Assembly: GCF_001269925.1 (NCBI RefSeq)
Contig: NZ_LHVO01000028.1
Span: 1-64,000 of the forward strand
Length of the DNA stretch: 64,000 bases
Direction: 5' to 3'
Source of the DNA: Pseudomonas sp. MIACH
Lineage (GTDB): Bacteria; Pseudomonadota; Gammaproteobacteria; Pseudomonadales; Pseudomonadaceae
Part shown: in pieces, positions 45,803 through 55,091 of the stretch
Position numbering within the stretch: position 1 is the stretch's first letter
Layout: every line of letters starts with the position of its first letter
Made by a program: the position numbers and the translations under genes
The notes under the pieces: generated by a model
Database searches by the model: none
Seen by the model: only the letters and a program-made list of their open reading frames with translations
Told to the model about the DNA's origin: nothing

Positions 45803-47286
45803 AGCTCAATCCATTCGTGCAGGCCGGCATCGGCCTGACCTTCGCCCTGCTGTGGTCGTGCCCGACCCTGGCCGCGCTGACCGAAGCCAAGAACTTCGGC
45901 CTGGAAGTCAAAGCCACCGCGCAGTCCGAAGATGACCGCGACCTCGGCACCCAGAAAGGCGGCGACGTCAACGGCATCGGCCTCGACCTGCGCCCGTGGA
46001 TCTACGGCGAAAGCGGCAACTGGAGCGCCTATGCCATGGGCCAGGCGGTGGCTTCGAGCGACATCATCGAGACCGACACCCTGCAACAGTCGGCGGATGA
46101 CGAAAACCAGCAAACCACCAACAACGACCGCAAGACCAAGAAAAACTACCTGGCCATGCGTGAGTTCTGGGTTGGCTACAGCGGCTTCACGCCCTACCCC
46201 GGCGAGATCCTCAAGCTCGGTCGCCAACGCCTGCGCAACGACGATGGCCAATGGCGCGACACCAACATCGAAGCGCTGAACTGGACCTTCGACACCACCC
46301 TGCTCAAGGCCAACGTCGGCGTCGCCGAACGTTTCAGCGAATACCGCACCGACCTCAAGGAACTGTCGCCCAAGGACAAGGACCGTCAGCACCTCTACGC
46401 CGACGCGTCCTACCAGTGGACGCCAGGCCAGTGGATTGGCCTGCGCGGCCACCACACCCATGACAACGGCAAGCTCGACTACCCGGAACCGGGCGTGGCC
46501 ACCGACTCCCTGGACAAGCGCGAGAACGGTGACCTGACCTGGCTCGGCATCGAAGCCAACAGCGACGCCTACAACTGGCGCAACACCAACACCGTCAACT
46601 ACTGGGCCAGCGTCACCGGCATGAAAGGCGACCGCGACTCGGTCAATGCCTTGAACGCCGACGGCACCCGCCCGACAGAGGCCAAGCGCAGCGATGACGT
46701 CAGTGGCTGGGCGACCGACCTGGGTATCCGCCTGCGTCTGGACCCGCAATGGCAAGTGGGTGCGGCCTATGCCCGCGCCAGTGCCGAGTACGAGCAGAAC
46801 GGCCTGCAAAGCAACCGTTCGAACTTCACCGGCACCCAGTCCCGCGTGCACCGTTTCGGCGAAGCGTTTCGTGGCGAGATGAACAACATGCAGTCCATGA
46901 GCCTGTTCGGTTCCTGGCAGCTGCGCGAGGACTACGACGCCAGCCTGGTGTACCACAAGTTCTGGCGCGTCGACGGCAACAAGCCAGTCGGCAGCAACGG
47001 CATCGACGCCGTGCAGAACAACACCGATGACGTCACCGGCGCGATCCTGTCCAGCACTTCCCTGCCCCTTGAAGACGGCAAGAAAGACCTGGGCCAGGAG
47101 ATGGACCTGGTCGTCACCAAGTACTTCAAGACCGGCCTGCTGCCAGCCGCACTCAGCCAGTCGATCGACGAGCCGTCGGCCCTGGTGCGTTTCCGTGCCG
47201 GTGTGTTCAAGCCAGGTGATGCCTACGGCAGCCAGGTCGACTCGTACATGCACCGCGCGTTTGTCGACGTGATCTGGAAATTCTGA
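45799..47286 (+). CDS. algE: Alginate outer-membrane export porin AlgE
   Basis: A 495-residue, 18-strand beta-barrel porin through which alginate leaves the cell. Signal peptide ends at about residue 25 (CPTLAA). The mature protein has many aromatic-flanked strands ([62 protein letters not shown]) and a C-terminal Phe (VDVIWKF), as needed for the Bam complex. A long minus-strand frame opposite it is a high-G+C shadow. It overlaps algK by four bases. Confidence 0.95.
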   Translation: MKLNPFVQAGIGLTFALLWSCPTLAALTEAKNFGLEVKATAQSEDDRDLGTQKGGDVNGIGLDLRPWIYGESGNWSAYAMGQAVASSDIIETDTLQQSADDENQQTTNNDRKTKKNYLAMREFWVGYSGFTPYPGEILKLGRQRLRNDDGQWRDTNIEALNWTFDTTLLKANVGVAERFSEYRTDLKELSPKDKDRQHLYADASYQWTPGQWIGLRGHHTHDNGKLDYPEPGVATDSLDKRENGDLTWLGIEANSDAYNWRNTNTVNYWASVTGMKGDRDSVNALNADGTRPTEAKRSDDVSGWATDLGIRLRLDPQWQVGAAYARASAEYEQNGLQSNRSNFTGTQSRVHRFGEAFRGEMNNMQSMSLFGSWQLREDYDASLVYHKFWRVDGNKPVGSNGIDAVQNNTDDVTGAILSSTSLPLEDGKKDLGQEMDLVVTKYFKTGLLPAALSQSIDEPSALVRFRAGVFKPGDAYGSQVDSYMHRAFVDVIWKF

Positions 47287-47300
47287 TGGGAGCCTGCGCA

Positions 47301-48854
47301 ATGAATGCTCAAAGCCTACTCGTCGCGGCAATGCTGATGGCCAGTGCCACAGCGTTTGCCGATACGGCGGCCAAGGCGCCGACCATCGCCAAGGAACTGC
47401 AACAGGCCAAGACCTACACCATTTCCAGCCCGCCGACCGCGCCGCTGGAAATGGCCAAGCCAGCCCTGCCGGACCTGTCGGGCTACACCGCCGCAGCCAT
47501 GGAAAAGAAGATCGTACGCACCAAGCCCGGCAAGATCAGCATCCGCCGCATGATGCAGGAAGACGCCCTGAAGGACTTTATCGGCGGCGACAACAAGATG
47601 GCCGAATGGGTGGTGCGTCAGCACGGTATTCCCCAGGCGATCTTTGTCGACGACGGTTACATGAACCTCAAGGACCTGCTCGGCAAAGTGCCCAAGCAGT
47701 ACTTCAGCGAAACCTCGCCGGGCGTGTTCCTGGCCAAGTTGCCGATCGTGGTCGGCCGCAAGGGCATACTGGACATCGATAAAAACACCCAGGAACTGCG
47801 CCTGTCCCAGCAAGCCGGTTCGTTCCTGATCAACGACGGCCAGCTGTTTGTGCGTGACACCAAGATCACCGGTTGGGACGAAAAAGCCAACGGCCCGGCG
47901 CTGTTCAAGTCGCCCAAGGAATTCCGCCCGTTCCTGCTGGCCTGGGGCGGCACCGAGACTTACGTCTCCAAGACCAAGATGGCCAGCTTCGGCTATGCCA
48001 ACAGTAAGTCGTACGGGGTGAGTATTTCCCAGTACACGCCGAACATGGCCAAGGTGCTCAAGCGCCCTGAGCCGACCGGCTGGATCATCGATTCCGAGTT
48101 CTCGGACATGTGGTACGGCTTCTACTGCTACGAGACCACGGGCTTCGTGATCAAGGGCAATACCTACAAAGACAACATCGTCTACGGCATTGACCCCCAT
48201 GACCGTTCCCACGGCCTGATCATCGCGGACAACACCGTCTACGGCACCAAGAAGAAGCACGGCATCATCATTTCCCGTGAGGTCAACGACAGCTTCATCT
48301 TCAACAACCGCAGCTACGACAACAAGCTTTCGGGCCTGGTGATCGACCGTAACAGCGTGAACAACCTGATCGCCGACAACGAGATCTACCGCAATCACAC
48401 CGACGGCATCACCCTCTATGAGAGCGGCGACAACCTGCTGTGGGGCAACAAAGTGATCAGCAACCGTCGCCACGGCATCCGCATACGTAACAGCGTGAAC
48501 ATCAAGCTGTACGAGAACACCGCCATGGCCAACGGCCTGACCGGCGTGTACGGCCACATCAAGGATTTGACCGACACCGACCGCGACATCGCCCTCGACC
48601 CCTTCGACGCCAAGGTCTCGCTGATCGTGGTCGGCGGTGAACTGGCGGGTAACGGCAGCGGGCCGCTGTCCATCGACTCGCCATTGAGTATCGAGCTGTA
48701 CCGCGTATCGATGCTGGCGCCGACCAAATCCAGCGGCATCAGCTTCTCCGGCGTGTTGGGCGATCGTCAGGAAGAAATTCTCGACCTGCTGGTGCGCCAG
48801 CAGAAAGCCGTGCTGATCGACCCTGTCGAACGCCAGACCGAAATGCAGGACTGA
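47301..48854 (+). CDS. algG: Poly(beta-D-mannuronate) C5-epimerase
   Basis: A 517-residue periplasmic right-handed beta-helix enzyme that turns mannuronate residues into guluronate in the polymer. Signal peptide about 1-22 (MNAQSLL... AFA). The catalytic motif DPHD lies at about residues 298-301 (YGIDPHDRSHGLII), followed by CASH-type parallel beta-helix repeats (DNTVYGTKKKHGIIISREVNDSFIFNN, DNKLSGLVIDRNSVNNLIADN). The ATG at 47301 is preferred over the ATG at 47286, which overlaps the algE stop, because GGGAG lies eight bases ahead. Confidence 0.95.
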   Translation: MNAQSLLVAAMLMASATAFADTAAKAPTIAKELQQAKTYTISSPPTAPLEMAKPALPDLSGYTAAAMEKKIVRTKPGKISIRRMMQEDALKDFIGGDNKMAEWVVRQHGIPQAIFVDDGYMNLKDLLGKVPKQYFSETSPGVFLAKLPIVVGRKGILDIDKNTQELRLSQQAGSFLINDGQLFVRDTKITGWDEKANGPALFKSPKEFRPFLLAWGGTETYVSKTKMASFGYANSKSYGVSISQYTPNMAKVLKRPEPTGWIIDSEFSDMWYGFYCYETTGFVIKGNTYKDNIVYGIDPHDRSHGLIIADNTVYGTKKKHGIIISREVNDSFIFNNRSYDNKLSGLVIDRNSVNNLIADNEIYRNHTDGITLYESGDNLLWGNKVISNRRHGIRIRNSVNIKLYENTAMANGLTGVYGHIKDLTDTDRDIALDPFDAKVSLIVVGGELAGNGSGPLSIDSPLSIELYRVSMLAPTKSSGISFSGVLGDRQEEILDLLVRQQKAVLIDPVERQTEMQD

Positions 48855-48865
48855 GGATGACCCTT

Positions 48866-50314
48866 ATGCACCCACACATGATCAAACTGCTGAGCCTCTC
48901 GGGTCTGACCCTCGGCCTGCTCGCAGCCAGCCAGGGCGTGCGCGCCGACGAAATCAAGGCCCCGACCTTCACCGCCGAACCGTGCTGCAGCCTGTGCCCG
49001 GCCGCCCACGACGCGAAGAACTACACCACGCGCTACCAGCAGAACTTCACCACCCTGGTCCAAGCCCAGGGCGACTGGCTGTTCCGTACCCAGGAAGACC
49101 TGCGCACCGAATTCGACACCACCCCGGCCGGCTACAAGCGCATGCAGCAGCTACACGATGCGTTCAAGGCCAAGGGCGTGGAACTGGTGGTGGTCTACCA
49201 GCCGACCCGTGGCCTGGTGAACCGCAACAAGCTCAACCCGGAAGAGAAAGCCAAGTTCGATTTCGACAAGGCCCTGGGCAACTACAAGACCATGCTCGGC
49301 CGTTTCGCCAAGATGGGCTACGTAGTGCCGGACCTGTCGCCGTTGACCAACGAACAACTGCCGGACGAATTGCCGGCCCACGACTTCTACTTCCGCGGTG
49401 ACCAACACTGGACCCCGTACGGCGCCCAGCGCACGGCGAAAATCGTCGGTGCCAAGGTGCGTGCAATGCCTGAGTTCGCCGATATTCCCAAGCGCGAATT
49501 CGAGACCAAACGCTCCGGGCGCATGGGCAAGACCGGCACCCTGCACAACATGGCCGGGCAATTGTGTGGCACCAGCTACGCCATCCAGTACATGGACCAG
49601 TTCACCACCGAGCCGAAAGGCGAAGCCGGTGACGGCGACCTGTTCGGCGATTCGGGCAACCCGCAGATCACCCTGGTGGGCACCAGCCACAGCGGCAAGA
49701 ACTACAACTTCGCCGGCTTCCTGGAACAGGAAATCGGTGCCGACATCCTCAACGTCGCCTTCCCCGGCGGCGGCCTGGAAGGCTCGATGATCCAGTACCT
49801 GGGCAGCGACGAATTCCAGAAGAGCCCGCCGAAAATCCTGATCTGGGAATTCTCGCCGCTGTATCGCCTGGACCAGGAGACCATCTACCGCCAGATGATG
49901 TCGCTGCTCGACAACGGCTGCGAAGGCAAGAGCGCGCAGATGAGCGCCAGCACCACGTTGAAACCCGGCAAGAACGAATTGATGGTTAACAGTTCGAATA
50001 AAGACCTGCGCAACGCCAACCATCAGGTTGATATCCGCTTCGCCGACCCCTCGGTGAAAACCTTGCAAGCCACCCTCTGGTACATGAACGGGCGCCACGA
50101 GGACATCAAGATCGAGAAACCCGAAACATCCGATACAGACGGGCGTTTCGCCTTTGAACTGCGCACCGATGAAGACTGGGCCTCGCAGAACTTGCTGGCC
50201 GTGGAAGTGCAGGGCCCCGAAGCGGGCGCTGCTGCGCAGAAGGTCGAAGCGAAAATTTGCACACGCAACGTATTCCCAGCGGGTGGTCAACAGACCGCCT
50301 CGACAGGGCAATGA
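48866..50314 (+). CDS. algX: Alginate acetyltransferase and biosynthesis protein AlgX
   Basis: A 482-residue periplasmic SGNH-like hydrolase with a C-terminal carbohydrate-binding module, which acetylates alginate and belongs to the export complex. Signal peptide about 1-28. Catalytic-type residues are in [10 protein letters not shown] (Asp and His at about 179 and 181) and [12 protein letters not shown] (Ser near 274), the same spacing as the P. aeruginosa triad. The start is chosen as ATG 48866 with GAGG upstream; an ATG at 48857 is only one base from that GAGG. It overlaps the alternative algL start by a few bases. Confidence 0.94.
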   Translation: MHPHMIKLLSLSGLTLGLLAASQGVRADEIKAPTFTAEPCCSLCPAAHDAKNYTTRYQQNFTTLVQAQGDWLFRTQEDLRTEFDTTPAGYKRMQQLHDAFKAKGVELVVVYQPTRGLVNRNKLNPEEKAKFDFDKALGNYKTMLGRFAKMGYVVPDLSPLTNEQLPDELPAHDFYFRGDQHWTPYGAQRTAKIVGAKVRAMPEFADIPKREFETKRSGRMGKTGTLHNMAGQLCGTSYAIQYMDQFTTEPKGEAGDGDLFGDSGNPQITLVGTSHSGKNYNFAGFLEQEIGADILNVAFPGGGLEGSMIQYLGSDEFQKSPPKILIWEFSPLYRLDQETIYRQMMSLLDNGCEGKSAQMSASTTLKPGKNELMVNSSNKDLRNANHQVDIRFADPSVKTLQATLWYMNGRHEDIKIEKPETSDTDGRFAFELRTDEDWASQNLLAVEVQGPEAGAAAQKVEAKICTRNVFPAGGQQTASTGQ

Positions 50315-50322
50315 GGTTACTT

Positions 50323-51432
50323 ATGCAGAAGTTATTGATTCCATCGTTGCTGGGCCTGGCGATCTTCGCCGGTGCAGCCAACGCCGCCGCCCCGCTGCGT
50401 CCGCCCCAGGGCTACTTCGCACCGATTGAAGCGTTCAAGACCGGCGACTTCAAGAATGACTGCGATGCCATGCCCGCGCCGTACACCGGCTCGCTGCAAT
50501 TTCGCAGCAAGTACGAAGGTTCGGACAAGGCCCGCTCCACCCTGAATGTTCAGTCGGAAAAAGCCTTTCGCGACAGCACCGCCGACATCACCAAGCTGGA
50601 AAAAGACACCAGCAAGCGCGTGATGCAGTTCATGCGCGACGGTCGTCCGGAACAATTGGAATGCACGCTCAACTGGCTGACCAGCTGGGCCAAGGCCGAT
50701 GCATTGATGTCCAAGGACTTCAACCACACCGGCAAGTCCATGCGCAAATGGGCACTGGGCAGCATGGCCTCGGCCTATGTACGCCTGAAGTTTTCCGAGT
50801 CCCGCCCGCTGGCCAATCACCAGCAGGAATCGCAACTGATCGAAGCCTGGTTCAACAAACTGGCTGATCAGGTCGTCAGCGATTGGGACAACCTGCCGCT
50901 GGAAAAAACCAACAACCACTCCTACTGGGCCGCCTGGTCGGTAATGGCAACCTCCATCGCCACCAACCGTCGCGACCTGTTTGATTGGGCCGTGAAGGAA
51001 TACAAGGTCGGCGCCAACCAGGTCGACGACCAAGGCTTCCTGCCTAACGAACTGAAGCGTCAACAACGTGCCCTGTCGTACCACAACTACGCGTTGCCGC
51101 CGCTGGCGATGATCGCCAGTTTTGCCCTGGTCAACGGGGTTGATCTGCGCCAGGAAAACAACGGTGCGCTCAAGCGCCTGGGCGACAAAGTGCTGGCTGG
51201 GGTCAAGGACCCGGAGATCTTCGAACAGAAGAACGGCAAGGAGCAGGACATGAAGGACTTGAAGCAGGACATGAAATTCGCCTGGCTCGAACCCTTCTGC
51301 ACCCTCTACACCTGCGCCCCGGATGTGATCGAGCGCAAGCATGGCATGCAGCCGTTCAAGACCTTCCGCCTCGGGGGTGACCTGACCAAGGTCTACGACC
51401 CGACGCATGAAAAAGGCAACAAAGGTTCCTGA
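50323..51432 (+). CDS. algL: Alginate lyase
   Basis: A 369-residue periplasmic family PL5 lyase, an (alpha/alpha)-barrel that cuts stray alginate in the periplasm. Signal peptide about 1-24 (GAANAA). Family motifs are [17 protein letters not shown], the catalytic NNHSYWAAW (about 198-206) and [20 protein letters not shown]. Length matches P. aeruginosa AlgL (367). The start at 50323 has GAGG six bases ahead; the ATG at 50311 overlapping algX is the alternative. A REP hairpin sits downstream, before algI. Confidence 0.95.
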   Translation: MQKLLIPSLLGLAIFAGAANAAAPLRPPQGYFAPIEAFKTGDFKNDCDAMPAPYTGSLQFRSKYEGSDKARSTLNVQSEKAFRDSTADITKLEKDTSKRVMQFMRDGRPEQLECTLNWLTSWAKADALMSKDFNHTGKSMRKWALGSMASAYVRLKFSESRPLANHQQESQLIEAWFNKLADQVVSDWDNLPLEKTNNHSYWAAWSVMATSIATNRRDLFDWAVKEYKVGANQVDDQGFLPNELKRQQRALSYHNYALPPLAMIASFALVNGVDLRQENNGALKRLGDKVLAGVKDPEIFEQKNGKEQDMKDLKQDMKFAWLEPFCTLYTCAPDVIERKHGMQPFKTFRLGGDLTKVYDPTHEKGNKGS

Positions 51433-51450
51433 GCAAACTCGGTTAGAAAT

Positions 51451-51476
51451 GTGGGAGGAGGCAAGCCCCCTCCCAC
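51451..51476. repeat. REP hairpin inside the alginate operon
   Basis: GTGGGAGGAGGCAAGCCCCC and the following TCCCAC form a REP stem between algL and algI, the only gap over 100 bases before algF. The rest of the gap (to 51587) has G-runs (CCCTCCCCGTC with GGGGGG on the other side, 51512-51547) that can form a second stem. Transcription must pass both to reach algI-J-F-A. Confidence 0.85.
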
Positions 51477-51587
51477 AGTTTGAGCCGGTTTCGTCAGTAG
51501 GAATGTTGTACCGCCCTCCCCGTCTTTTCGTGGGGGGTTTGGGGGGGCTCTGGCCCTTGACTGTTGGTTAAACATGGAGAGATCGGG

Positions 51588-53120
51588 ATGGTTTTCTCGT
51601 CCAATGTGTTCCTGTTTCTGTTCTTGCCGATCTTTCTCGGCTTGTACTATTTGAGCGGGCAACGCTATCGCAATCTGCTGCTGCTGTTGGCCAGCTATGT
51701 GTTCTACGCCTGGTGGCGAGTGGACTTCCTGGCGCTGTTCGCCGCCGTCACGCTGTGGAACTACTGGATCGGCCTCAAGGTCGGTGCCGCCGGCGTGCGT
51801 ACCAAACCGGCCCAGCGCTGGCTGCTGCTCGGCGTGGTGGTCGACCTGTGCATCCTCGGCTACTTCAAGTACGCCAACTTCGGTGTCGACAGCATCAACG
51901 TGATGATGAAGTCGGCGGGCCTGGAGCCGTTTATCCTCACCCACGTGCTGCTGCCGATCGGGATCTCGTTCTACATCTTCGAGTCCATCAGCTACATCAT
52001 CGACGTGTACCGTGGCGATACCCCGGCGACCCGCAACCTCATCGACTTCGCAGCGTTCGTGGCGATCTTCCCGCACTTGATCGCCGGCCCGGTGTTGCGT
52101 TTCCGCGACCTGGCCGACCAGTTCAATAACCGCACCCACACCCTCGACAAGTTCTCCGAGGGCTGCACGCGGTTCATGCAGGGTTTCATCAAGAAGGTCT
52201 TCATCGCCGACACCCTGGCGGTGGTGGCCGACCACTGCTTCGCCCTGCAAAACCCCACCACCGGCGATGCCTGGCTGGGGGCGCTGGCCTACACCGCGCA
52301 GTTGTACTTCGACTTCTCCGGCTACAGCGACATGGCCATCGGCCTGGGCTTGATGATGGGTTTCCGCTTCATGGAAAACTTCAAGCAGCCGTATATCAGC
52401 CAGTCGATCACCGAGTTCTGGCGCCGCTGGCACATCAGCCTGTCCACCTGGCTGCGTGACTACCTGTACATCACGTTGGGCGGCAACCGTAAAGGCACGC
52501 TGACCACCTACCGCAACCTGTTCCTGACCATGCTGCTCGGTGGCCTGTGGCACGGTGCGAACATCACCTACATCGTGTGGGGTGCCTGGCACGGCATGTG
52601 GCTGGCGATTGAAAAAGCCATCGGCCTCAACACCGCGCCACGCAGTTTCAACGTCCTGCGCTGGGCCTTCACGTTCCTGCTGGTGGTGATGGGCTGGGTG
52701 ATCTTCCGCTCCGAAAACCTGCACGTCGCCGGCCGTATGTACGGTGCGATGTTCAGCTTTGGCGAGTGGTCGCTGTCGGAACTCAATCGCGCCAACCTCA
52801 CCGGCCTGCAAGTGGCAACCCTGGTGGTGGCGTACGCAACGTTGGCGTTCTTCGGCCTGCGCGACTTCTACACCAACCGCCCTGCGGAAAAAACCAAGCC
52901 GGCCGACCCGAGCCTGATCAAGGCCGTGCCGGGCGACAACCCGGGCAGCATCCACGAGCCAGGTTTCACCGTTGGCCGTGACGCTGCCGTGCAACCGGCC
53001 TACTGGACCGCTGACTGGCCACGCTACGCCATGCGCGCTGCGGTGCTGCTGCTGTTCGTGGCGTCGATTCTCAAACTGTCGGCGCAGAGTTTCTCGCCGT
53101 TCCTTTACTTCCAATTCTGA
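51588..53120 (+). CDS. algI: Alginate O-acetyltransferase membrane subunit AlgI
   Basis: A 510-residue multi-span MBOAT protein that carries the acetyl group across the inner membrane to the periplasmic acetyltransferases. The catalytic His lies at residue 322 in GGLWHGANITYIVWGAWHG, the same number as in P. aeruginosa AlgI. Other MBOAT markers are FPHLIAGPVLRFRDL and FDFSGYSDMAIGLGLMMGF. The ATG at 51588 starts MVFSSNVFLFLFLP, the normal family start; the frame upstream is untranslated leader. Confidence 0.95.
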   Translation: MVFSSNVFLFLFLPIFLGLYYLSGQRYRNLLLLLASYVFYAWWRVDFLALFAAVTLWNYWIGLKVGAAGVRTKPAQRWLLLGVVVDLCILGYFKYANFGVDSINVMMKSAGLEPFILTHVLLPIGISFYIFESISYIIDVYRGDTPATRNLIDFAAFVAIFPHLIAGPVLRFRDLADQFNNRTHTLDKFSEGCTRFMQGFIKKVFIADTLAVVADHCFALQNPTTGDAWLGALAYTAQLYFDFSGYSDMAIGLGLMMGFRFMENFKQPYISQSITEFWRRWHISLSTWLRDYLYITLGGNRKGTLTTYRNLFLTMLLGGLWHGANITYIVWGAWHGMWLAIEKAIGLNTAPRSFNVLRWAFTFLLVVMGWVIFRSENLHVAGRMYGAMFSFGEWSLSELNRANLTGLQVATLVVAYATLAFFGLRDFYTNRPAEKTKPADPSLIKAVPGDNPGSIHEPGFTVGRDAAVQPAYWTADWPRYAMRAAVLLLFVASILKLSAQSFSPFLYFQF

Positions 53121-53131
53121 GGGAGCCGACC

Positions 53132-54316
53132 ATGACCCGTTCATTACGCGTCCTCTATATCGGCCTGTTTCTGGTGGTGTTGCTGGCCCTGGGCGCTTGG
53201 TCGCTGCGCAGTTTTCTGGGCTTCAGCACCAACGCCGACGCGACCGTGCTCAACGGTCGCTGGACCAAGGCCGTCGAGACCCATTACGACGAGGAGTTCC
53301 CGATCAAGCGATTGGGCACCAACCTCTGGGCTGCGCTGGACTACAAGCTGTTCAATGAAGGCCGCCCTGGCGTGGTGCTGGGCCGCGATCACTGGTTGTA
53401 CAGCGACGAAGAGTTCAACCCCGCCGTCAACGAAGACCAGAACCTTGAGGGCAACTACGCGCTGGTCGAAGGCGTACGCCAGAAGCTCAAGGCCCAGGGC
53501 ATCCAGTTGGTGATGGCGATCGTGCCGGCCAAGGTGCGCCTGTACCCGGAACACCTGGGTGAAGTGAAACCGGCGAGCATCCACGCCAACCTGTACCAGG
53601 ACTTCCACGCCCGTGTCGCTGCCGACAAGATCATCGCTCCTGACCTGCTCGGCCCGCTGCAACAGGCCAAGCTGGGCGGCAAGCAGGTGTTCCTGCGCAC
53701 CGACACCCACTGGACCCCGGACGGCGCCGAAATCGCTGCCAAGCAGTTGGCTAAAACCATCGCCGCCAAGACCCCGCTCCATGGCGAGCCGCAGCGCTTT
53801 GTCACCGAGGCCGAGAAGACCGAGCCGCATAAAGGCGACCTGCGTCTGTTCCTGCCCCTGGACCCGCTGTTCGAAAACCTGATGCCGCCGAAAGAGCCGC
53901 TGGAAAAGCGCGTCACGCACCTGGCCGAAACCAAAGGCGACGACGCGCTGTTCAGCGACAGCGAAACCCCGGTGGCACTGGTGGGCACCAGCTACAGCGC
54001 CAACCCCAACTGGAACTTCGTCGGCGCCCTCAAGCAAGCCCTGGGCAGCGACGTGGTCAGCTACGCCGAAGACGGCCACGGCCCGATCCTGCCGATGCTC
54101 AGCTACCTGAAAAGTGACGACTTCAAGAACAGCCCGCCACAGGTGCTGATCTGGGAGTTTCCTGAACGCTATCTGCCCGTGAACAACGAAATCGGTGATG
54201 CCGACCCATCGTGGGTTGCGCAACTTAAACAAGCCGGTTCGCGCCAACAAAACATGGCACTGAACACCCCAGCTAAAAACCCAAAATCCGAGACGCCCGA
54301 CCGGGCGCAAAACTGA
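53132..54316 (+). CDS. algJ: Alginate O-acetyltransferase AlgJ
   Basis: A 394-residue type II membrane protein with a single N-terminal anchor (about 8-28) and a periplasmic SGNH-type domain. The acid and His are in RTDTHWTPDG (about Asp191 and His193) and the nucleophile in VGTSYSANPNWNF (about Ser287). It adds acetyl groups to mannuronate residues together with AlgI, AlgF and AlgX. The gene starts 12 bases after algI with GAGGGAG and is one of the canonical alg genes. Confidence 0.95.
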   Translation: MTRSLRVLYIGLFLVVLLALGAWSLRSFLGFSTNADATVLNGRWTKAVETHYDEEFPIKRLGTNLWAALDYKLFNEGRPGVVLGRDHWLYSDEEFNPAVNEDQNLEGNYALVEGVRQKLKAQGIQLVMAIVPAKVRLYPEHLGEVKPASIHANLYQDFHARVAADKIIAPDLLGPLQQAKLGGKQVFLRTDTHWTPDGAEIAAKQLAKTIAAKTPLHGEPQRFVTEAEKTEPHKGDLRLFLPLDPLFENLMPPKEPLEKRVTHLAETKGDDALFSDSETPVALVGTSYSANPNWNFVGALKQALGSDVVSYAEDGHGPILPMLSYLKSDDFKNSPPQVLIWEFPERYLPVNNEIGDADPSWVAQLKQAGSRQQNMALNTPAKNPKSETPDRAQN

Positions 54317-54332
54317 AAGAGAGGTAACTCAC

Positions 54333-54986
54333 ATGACTTTCACTACTACTCCGCGTCGTCTCGCTAAGACTCTGGCCCTGGCTGCCGGTATGAGCTTGGT
54401 ATCCCTGTCCGCCTTCGCCGGTGACGCTGCCTTGTACGGCCCAGTCGCACCGAAAGGCTCAAGTTTCGTGCGTGTCTACAACGCCTCCAACCAGGAAGTC
54501 AGCGCGACAGTCGGCAGCACCAACCTCAGCGAAGTGGCCCCGCTGGCCAGCAGTGACTTCAGCTTCATGCCCGGCGGCGACTACAGCGCCAAGATCGGCA
54601 GCCAGACCGTGCCGGTCAAACTCGCGCCGGATCACTACTACACCCTGGTCAACAACAACAGCGGCCAGCCACAACTGATCGAAGAACCGCCGTTCAAGAA
54701 CAAGCAGAAATCCCTGGTGCGCGTGCAGAACCTCAGCGACAAGGCCCTGACCCTGAAAACCGCCGACGGCAAGACCGACGTGGTCAAGTCGGTGGCCGCC
54801 AAAGGCCGTGGCGAGCGCGAAATCAACCCGGTGAAGGTCAGCCTGGCGCTGTATGACGGCGACAAGAAAGTCGGCGACGTCAAGCCAGTGGCCCTCGAGC
54901 GCGGTGAAGCAGCGGTGCTGTACGTCACCGGTTCGGGTTCGAGCATTTCGCCAGTCTGGGTAAAACGCCCGGTGTCGACCCGCTGA
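54333..54986 (+). CDS. algF: Alginate O-acetylation adaptor AlgF
   Basis: A 217-residue periplasmic protein with signal peptide about 1-29 (SLSAFAG). It has no catalytic motif and consists of two beta-sandwich-like halves (GSSFVRVYNASNQEVSATVGS and SLVRVQNLSDKALTLKTADGK), consistent with an adaptor between AlgJ and AlgX. Start with GAGAGG. A 105-base gap with a GC-rich hairpin separates it from algA. Confidence 0.94.
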   Translation: MTFTTTPRRLAKTLALAAGMSLVSLSAFAGDAALYGPVAPKGSSFVRVYNASNQEVSATVGSTNLSEVAPLASSDFSFMPGGDYSAKIGSQTVPVKLAPDHYYTLVNNNSGQPQLIEEPPFKNKQKSLVRVQNLSDKALTLKTADGKTDVVKSVAAKGRGEREINPVKVSLALYDGDKKVGDVKPVALERGEAAVLYVTGSGSSISPVWVKRPVSTR

Positions 54987-54995
54987 ATGAATTTT

Positions 54996-55019
54996 CCGGG
55001 TCGGCTGCGGCCGGCCCGG
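54996..55019 (+). terminator. GC-rich hairpin between algF and algA
   Basis: CCGGGTCGGC and GCCGGCCCGG form an imperfect stem around TGCG just after algF. It has no T-run, so it is more likely an attenuator or processing point than a full stop. It may let algA, which is needed for other sugar nucleotides, be set separately. Confidence 0.45.
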
Positions 55020-55091
55020 ACACGAGACAAAAACAAGAGTGAAACGACAAACCTTCGTAGCTCTGACCCAAATTGATTCAAGGAGAAACAC

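Noticed and set aside
45598..47331. 577-residue open frame on the minus strand opposite algE
   Set aside because: It is opposite well-supported algK/algE, has low-complexity Val/Gly/Ala-rich translation and no start signal; a high-G+C shadow.
51393..53144. 583-residue minus-strand frame opposite algI
   Set aside because: Rich in Gln, Arg and His with no recognisable domain; the plus strand codes for AlgI with its catalytic His322.
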